From Actinomadura sp. J1-007 (GTDB lineage: Bacteria > Actinomycetota > Actinomycetes > Streptosporangiales > Streptosporangiaceae), in the NCBI RefSeq assembly GCF_009793335.1, contig NZ_WING01000003.1:744001-808000 (forward strand): DNA of 64,000 nt, read 5' to 3'. A program made the translations under genes and the position numbers. A model generated the notes under the pieces. That model searched no databases. It had not been told where the DNA came from and saw only the letters and a program-made list of their open reading frames with translations. Within the stretch, counting starts at the first letter, position 1. Each line of letters starts with the position of its first letter. Positions 60,236-64,000 of the stretch are shown piece after piece.

Positions 60236-60433
60236 ATGCGGAACGACGTCCGCGGGCTGAGGCTCGCCAAGGGCCTCTCCCAGGCAGAGCTGGGGAAGGT
60301 CCTTGGCGTGTCCCGTCAGACGGTCAACGCGATCGAGACGGGCAGGTACAGCCCGTCCCTCCCGCTGGCGATCACATTGGCGCGCTTCTTCGGGCGTGCG
60401 GTCGAGGAGGTCTTCCATGTCGACGATGAATGA
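60236..60433 (+). CDS. Minimal XRE-family regulator
   Basis: 65 aa, essentially only a helix-turn-helix: LRLAKGLSQAELGKVLGVSR, QTVNAIETGRYSPSLPLAI, ending FGRAVEEVFHVDDE. There is no ribosome site; the operator repeat abuts the ATG. Proteins of this type usually control the membrane-protein gene that overlaps them, as here (17-base overlap). Confidence 0.92.
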   Translation: MRNDVRGLRLAKGLSQAELGKVLGVSRQTVNAIETGRYSPSLPLAITLARFFGRAVEEVFHVDDE

Positions 60434-60800
60434 GCGCTGGGCCGTACCGGCCGTCTCGGTGGGCATCGGGGTGGTGATGTGCCTGGCGGTGGGGCTGAAC
60501 GGCACGTGGTGGCTCGGCTTCCTCCTGCTCGGGATCATGGTCGTGTACGCGGCGGTCCTGCTGCTGTTCCGCGGCGCGGAACCCGTCGCGCTGCTCGGCG
60601 GCGAGGGGGAGGACGAGCGCCGCCGTTCGCTCCAGACGCGCGCGGGCTACTTCTCCGCCAACGTCGTCGCGGTCTTCGTCGTGGCGGGCTTCGTGGTCGA
60701 CCTCGCGCGCGGGGGCGACGGGATGCCCTGGGCGGCGATCGCCGCGGTGGGCGGCTTCAGCTTCATGGGCGGCCTGGCGGTCCTCTCCCGGCGCGGCTGA
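60417..60800 (+). CDS. Small membrane protein paired with the mini XRE regulator
   Basis: 127 aa. The ATG at 60417 has GAGGAGG at 6 bases, inside the end of the XRE gene. Four hydrophobic segments: about 7-25 (VPAVSVGIGVVMCLAVGLN), 29-47, 80-97 and 103-121. A charged loop EGEDERRRSLQTRAGYFSAN lies between the second and third. It resembles the membrane partners of small XRE regulators in Firmicutes and actinomycetes, whose function is not settled. Confidence 0.75.
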   Translation: MSTMNERWAVPAVSVGIGVVMCLAVGLNGTWWLGFLLLGIMVVYAAVLLLFRGAEPVALLGGEGEDERRRSLQTRAGYFSANVVAVFVVAGFVVDLARGGDGMPWAAIAAVGGFSFMGGLAVLSRRG

Positions 60801-60870
60801 CCGCCGCGTTCCGTGCGGCGGTTCGGCCGGACGCCTTCATGGGCGGGGCGCGGGAACCTAGGATCCGGTC

Positions 60871-61809
60871 ATGGACCTGGTGACGTCCAGAGGCGGGCGG
60901 CTGAGCCGCCGGGCCCTGCTGCTGCTCGGCGCGGCGGCGGCCGGGTGCCGGTCCGGCGGCGGGGACGCCGCCCCGCTGCGCCTCGCGACCGGGCCCGCGG
61001 GCGGCGCCTACGGGGTGCTCGGCGACCGCTTCGCCGCGGAGCTGCGCCGCCGCGGCCTGCGGGTCCAGGTCACCAAGACGGCCGCCAGCGTGGAGAACCT
61101 GGAGCTGCTCGCGGCCGGGCGCGCCGACCTCGGGTTCGCGCTGGCCGACAGCGCCGAGGACGCGGTACGGGTCCGGCGCCGCCCCATCTGCGCGCTGGCC
61201 CGCATGTACCTGAACTACGTGCACCTGGTCGTCCCGGACGGCTCGAAGGTGCGGGCGCCCGCCGACCTCGACGGCCGCGCGGTGTCGATCGGCGCCGAGG
61301 GGTCGGGGACCGCCGTCACGGCGGAGCGGGTGCTGGCCGCCGCGGGCCCGGTGCGTCCCGCCCGCACGCTCCGGCTCGGGCTGGAGGAGTCGATCGCGGC
61401 GCTGCGCGACGGCCGGATCGAGGCGTTCTTCTGGTCGGGGGGCGTGCCCACCCCGGCGGTGGACGCGCTCGGCCGGGCCGCGCCGATCCGGCTGGTCGCG
61501 CTCAGCGGCCTGGTGCGGCGGATGCGCCGTTCGTACGGGCCGATGTACGAGCCGGTGCCGGTCCCGGCCGGCGCCTACGGGGGCACGGCGCCGGTGTCGA
61601 CCATCGGAACGGCGAGCTACCTGGTGTGCCGCCGAGCGCTCGGGGCCGGGACGGCGTTCCGGGCGACGGAGGTGCTGTTCTCCAGCCGGGACCGGCTGCG
61701 GGTGCCCGACGCGCCCGGCGCCCGGCTCGACCGGCGCTACGCGGTCGGGACGGGAGGCGTACCGCTGCACGCCGGGGCGGTCCGCTACTACCGGTCGGTC
61801 TACGACTGA
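60871..61809 (+). CDS. TAXI-family TRAP-type solute-binding lipoprotein
   Basis: 312 aa. Tat/Sec signal with SRRALLLLGAAAAGC, Cys26 the likely lipid anchor. The TAXI family pattern follows: LRLATGPAGGAYGVLGDRFA, TAASVENLELLAAGRADLGF, YLNYVHLVVPDGSKV, DLDGRAVSIGAEGSGT and FFWSGGVPTPAVDAL. TAXI binding proteins normally feed a fused TRAP permease; none is in view. Its last 10 bases overlap the convergent histidine kinase gene. It could act as a ligand sensor for that kinase. Confidence 0.88.
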   Translation: MDLVTSRGGRLSRRALLLLGAAAAGCRSGGGDAAPLRLATGPAGGAYGVLGDRFAAELRRRGLRVQVTKTAASVENLELLAAGRADLGFALADSAEDAVRVRRRPICALARMYLNYVHLVVPDGSKVRAPADLDGRAVSIGAEGSGTAVTAERVLAAAGPVRPARTLRLGLEESIAALRDGRIEAFFWSGGVPTPAVDALGRAAPIRLVALSGLVRRMRRSYGPMYEPVPVPAGAYGGTAPVSTIGTASYLVCRRALGAGTAFRATEVLFSSRDRLRVPDAPGARLDRRYAVGTGGVPLHAGAVRYYRSVYD

Positions 61810-63113
61810 TCCGGGAGCCGCAGCTCCACGATGAGGCCGTGCGGCTCGTTCGGCAGGACGGCGAGCGCGCCGCCGCAGGCGCGGGCCAGTTCGGCGGCGA
61901 TGGCGAGGCCGAGGCCGTTGCCGGGCACGTTGGTGTGCGTCCGGGAACGCCAGAAGTGGCCGAGCGCCCGGTCGTGCTCGTTGGCGGGGAGGCCGGGGCC
62001 GTCGTCGGCGATCCGCAGCACCGGCCCGTCCAGGCTGACGACCACCCGGCGGCCCGGCGGCAGGAACTTCACCGCGTTCTCCAACGCGATGTCGGCGATC
62101 TGCGCCACGGCGCCGGGCACGGCGGGCCGCCGCGGCGAGTCCGGGAGGTCGAGCACGAGGTCCAGGCCCTTGGCCGTGTACGGCTCGCGCCATCCCTCCG
62201 CGCGGGTGCGGAGCTCGGCGGCCACGTCGACGTCCTCGACCACCGGGCGGTGCTCGACGCGGGCGAGGCGCAGCAGGCCATCCACCAGCGTGACCAGCCG
62301 TTCCAGCTCGGCGAGCGCCGCCTCGTTCCGGCCGTTCTCCACCTGCATGATCACGGTGCCGAGGGGGTTGCGCAGCTCGTGCGACGCGGCGTGGACGAAC
62401 GTCCGCTGCCGTTCGAACGAGCCGGAGACCGCGTCGGCCATCGCGTTGAAGCGCTCCTCCAGCCGCCGCAGCTCGCCGGGCCCGGTGCGGGGGACGGCCC
62501 GCACGTCGCGGCGTCCCCGCGCCATCGCCCGCGTGAGCTCGTCCAGCTCGGTCACCGGGCGCAGCACCCACCACGCGAGCCGCCGGGCGGCGAGCACCGC
62601 GCAGCCGAGCCCGGCGAGCGCGCCGAGCGCGAGCGCGCCCCAGACGGCGGCGACGTCCGCGCGGGCCGCGCCGGCGGGCGACTCGACCAGCACCACGCCG
62701 GTCACCTGCGCGTCCCGTCCGGCGGGCTCGGCGACCAGCACGGCGCGCGGCCCGAACGGGGTGACCTCGGGCAGGTCCTCGGTGGTGCGGCCGGACAGCG
62801 CCAGCCGCACGGCGTCCCGGTCGTCGGCGGCCATGTCCCCCGCCGAGGCGACCAGGACGCCGTCCCGGTTGCGGACCCGCACCGCCGCGCCGTACAGGTC
62901 GGCGTAGCGGCGGATCTCGTCGTTCAGCGTCGCCCGGTCGCCGTCCCGCGCGGCCTGGTCGGCCAGGTCGGCGAAGCGGGTGGCGTCGGCGCGCCGGTCG
63001 AGCAGCAGCCGCCCCGTCCGGTGCGAGGAGTAGTCCCGCGCGAGCGGGACGGCCAGCAGCGCGATCGCGAGGGCCATCAGCGTCGCGAACGTGAGGACCA
63101 GGCGGGACCTCAC
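61800..63113 (-). CDS. Sensor histidine kinase
   Basis: 437 aa, GTG start overlapping the response regulator stop (GTGA). Membrane segment about 5-27, outer domain about 28-150, second segment about 158-178, then HAMP. The phospho-acceptor is in FVHAASHELRNPLG. The ATPase domain shows ALENAVKFLPPG (N box), IADDGPGLP (G1) and NVPGNGLGLAIAAE (G2). It pairs with the OmpR-type regulator just upstream. Confidence 0.92.
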   Translation of the reverse strand: MRSRLVLTFATLMALAIALLAVPLARDYSSHRTGRLLLDRRADATRFADLADQAARDGDRATLNDEIRRYADLYGAAVRVRNRDGVLVASAGDMAADDRDAVRLALSGRTTEDLPEVTPFGPRAVLVAEPAGRDAQVTGVVLVESPAGAARADVAAVWGALALGALAGLGCAVLAARRLAWWVLRPVTELDELTRAMARGRRDVRAVPRTGPGELRRLEERFNAMADAVSGSFERQRTFVHAASHELRNPLGTVIMQVENGRNEAALAELERLVTLVDGLLRLARVEHRPVVEDVDVAAELRTRAEGWREPYTAKGLDLVLDLPDSPRRPAVPGAVAQIADIALENAVKFLPPGRRVVVSLDGPVLRIADDGPGLPANEHDRALGHFWRSRTHTNVPGNGLGLAIAAELARACGGALAVLPNEPHGLIVELRLPDQS

Positions 63114-63769
63114 CCGCCCAGCCGGTAACCGACGCCGCGCAGCGTCACGATCAGGCCGGGGCGCCCGGTCTTGGAGCGCAGGTTGGCCACGTGCACGTTC
63201 AGCGAGCAGGACGAGGACGGCATCGTGTCGCGCCACAGGGTGCTGAGGAGCTTCTCCCGCGTGCACACGACGCCGGGGTCCTCGGCGAGCAGCGCGAGCA
63301 CGTCGAACTCGCGGTGGGTCAGCGCCGCCGGCGCGCCCGCGACGGTGACCCGCCGGGCGTCCAGGTCGACGCGGACGTCGCCGACCTCGACGACCGGGCA
63401 CCCGCCGCGCCTGGGCCGGCCGCCGCGCCGCATGACCGCGTCCATGCGGGCCAGCAGGACGTCGGTCCGGAAGGGCTTGACGAGGTAGTCGTCGGCGCCC
63501 GCCCGCAGCCCGCGCAGGACGAGGTGGTCCTCGCCGCTGCACGTCACCACGATCAGCGGGACGGACGAGACGCGCCGCAGCTCGGCCAAGGCGGTCAACC
63601 CGGGCCTGTCGGGCAGTCCGAGGTCGAGCAGCACGATGTCGGCGTGCCTGGCGAGGCGCAGGCCGTCGTCGGCGCGTCCCGCCCGGACGACCTTGTGCCG
63701 GTGGTCGGTCAGGGCCGACGCCAGGGCTTCGGCGAAGCGGTCGTCATCCTCGACGACGAGAACTCGCAT
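63110..63769 (-). CDS. OmpR/PhoB-family response regulator
   Basis: 219 aa. Receiver domain: MRVLVVEDDDRFAEALASAL, phospho-Asp in IVLLDLGLPDRPG, Lys in DDYLVKPFRTDVLL. C-terminal winged helix: ALTHREFDVLALLAEDPGVV, LNVHVANLRSKTG, VTLRGVGYRLGG. First gene of the two-component operon. Confidence 0.95.
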   Translation of the reverse strand: MRVLVVEDDDRFAEALASALTDHRHKVVRAGRADDGLRLARHADIVLLDLGLPDRPGLTALAELRRVSSVPLIVVTCSGEDHLVLRGLRAGADDYLVKPFRTDVLLARMDAVMRRGGRPRRGGCPVVEVGDVRVDLDARRVTVAGAPAALTHREFDVLALLAEDPGVVCTREKLLSTLWRDTMPSSSCSLNVHVANLRSKTGRPGLIVTLRGVGYRLGG

Positions 63770-63778
63770 GGCGCCAGC

Positions 63779-64000
63779 CTAAACTCGGACCGGTTCGGCG
63801 TCAGGGGCGTTCTCGTCCGGTGTGAGCGCCGCGTCGCGGGTCTCGTTCATGAACACGTAGACGGTGAGGGAGACGGCGGCGCAGGCCGCGACGTACCAGT
63901 AGAAGCCGGTCTCCAGTCCCGCCTTCTTGAACCACAGCGCGACGTACTCGGCGGTGCCGCCGAACAGCGCGTTGGAGATGGCGTACGGGAGGGCGACGCC
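63779..64000 (-). CDS. 3' end of an MHS-type MFS transporter (runs out of the window)
   Basis: The last 73 codons of a minus-strand gene whose start lies beyond the window. GVALPYAISNALFGGTAEYV, then WFKKAGLETGFYWYVAACAA match the final two membrane helices of the metabolite:H+ symporter family (KgtP/ProP-like). The tail DENAPDAEPVRV is hydrophilic. It is 9 bases upstream of the response regulator start on the same strand, so the transporter and two-component system may be one operon. Confidence 0.8.
   Translation of the reverse strand, partial: GVALPYAISNALFGGTAEYVALWFKKAGLETGFYWYVAACAAVSLTVYVFMNETRDAALTPDENAPDAEPVRV

Noticed and set aside
1..64000. tRNA, rRNA, transposase, integrase or biosynthetic megasynthase genes
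   Set aside because: Scanned by eye for cloverleaf-like segments, DDE/recombinase motifs and PKS/NRPS motifs; none seen. Short or diverged tRNAs could be missed without a covariance search.

Overview
The window is very GC-rich, with strongly G/C-biased third codon positions, many GTG starts, F420-type (LLM) oxidoreductases, an Mce fragment, PucR, FCD-GntR and TetR regulators, and a Ser/Thr kinase fused to a WD40 propeller. This points to a filamentous actinomycete, possibly of the Actinomadura/Thermomonosporaceae kind; that placement is inferred from gene content only. No rRNA, tRNA, CRISPR array, transposase or integrase was seen. The region reads as accessory chromosome: many small regulator-plus-enzyme modules, most with a visible palindromic operator, and several decayed or frameshifted genes.

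0-7.5 kb: a probable L-fucose utilisation locus. It holds a secreted GH29 alpha-L-fucosidase, an enolase-superfamily sugar-acid dehydratase, a frameshifted RraA-like protein (possible aldolase), an MHS-type transporter, and two paralogous FCD-type GntR repressors. Five ATTGG-type operator copies lie in front of these genes. 7.5-9.2 kb is a decayed stretch with a TetR gene, its palindrome, and remnants of an old yellow enzyme and an Mce protein.

9.2-25.5 kb: lipid/alkane oxidation. Two paralogous convergent TetR genes precede an operon of acyl-CoA synthetase, AlkB alkane hydroxylase, a fused double acyl-CoA dehydrogenase, two rubredoxins, a rubredoxin reductase and a PucR regulator. A 43-bp promoter element of this operon recurs at 19.4 kb between a half-length TesB thioesterase and an LLM oxidoreductase. 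A minus-strand run follows: acetoacetate-decarboxylase-like protein, aldehyde dehydrogenase, quinone oxidoreductase and a drug/proton antiporter.

25.5-35.4 kb: an Lsr2-like hypothetical gene flanked by a duplication scar, a DUF4232-type lipoprotein, a TetR, a YjbR-HhH protein, an orphan ABC ATPase, a 1212-aa kinase/WD40 protein, and a fatty acid desaturase next to a truncated TetR and a 30-bp inverted repeat.

35.4-54 kb: regulator/enzyme modules. These are TetR/FAD monooxygenase, XRE-cupin, Rrf2/MFS, LysR/SDR, a 613-aa HTH-coiled-coil-membrane protein opposite a 79-aa membrane protein, TetR/CurA-like reductase, Lrp/PLP decarboxylase, a deoxyribosyltransferase-like protein, MarR/FAD monooxygenase and a Tat-exported amidohydrolase.

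54-64 kb: a secreted GH114-like protein; MerR with an amidase/AtzG-like/MFS operon; an LLM oxidoreductase; a mini XRE/membrane-protein pair; a TAXI-type binding lipoprotein convergent with a histidine kinase/response regulator pair; and the 3' end of another MHS transporter.
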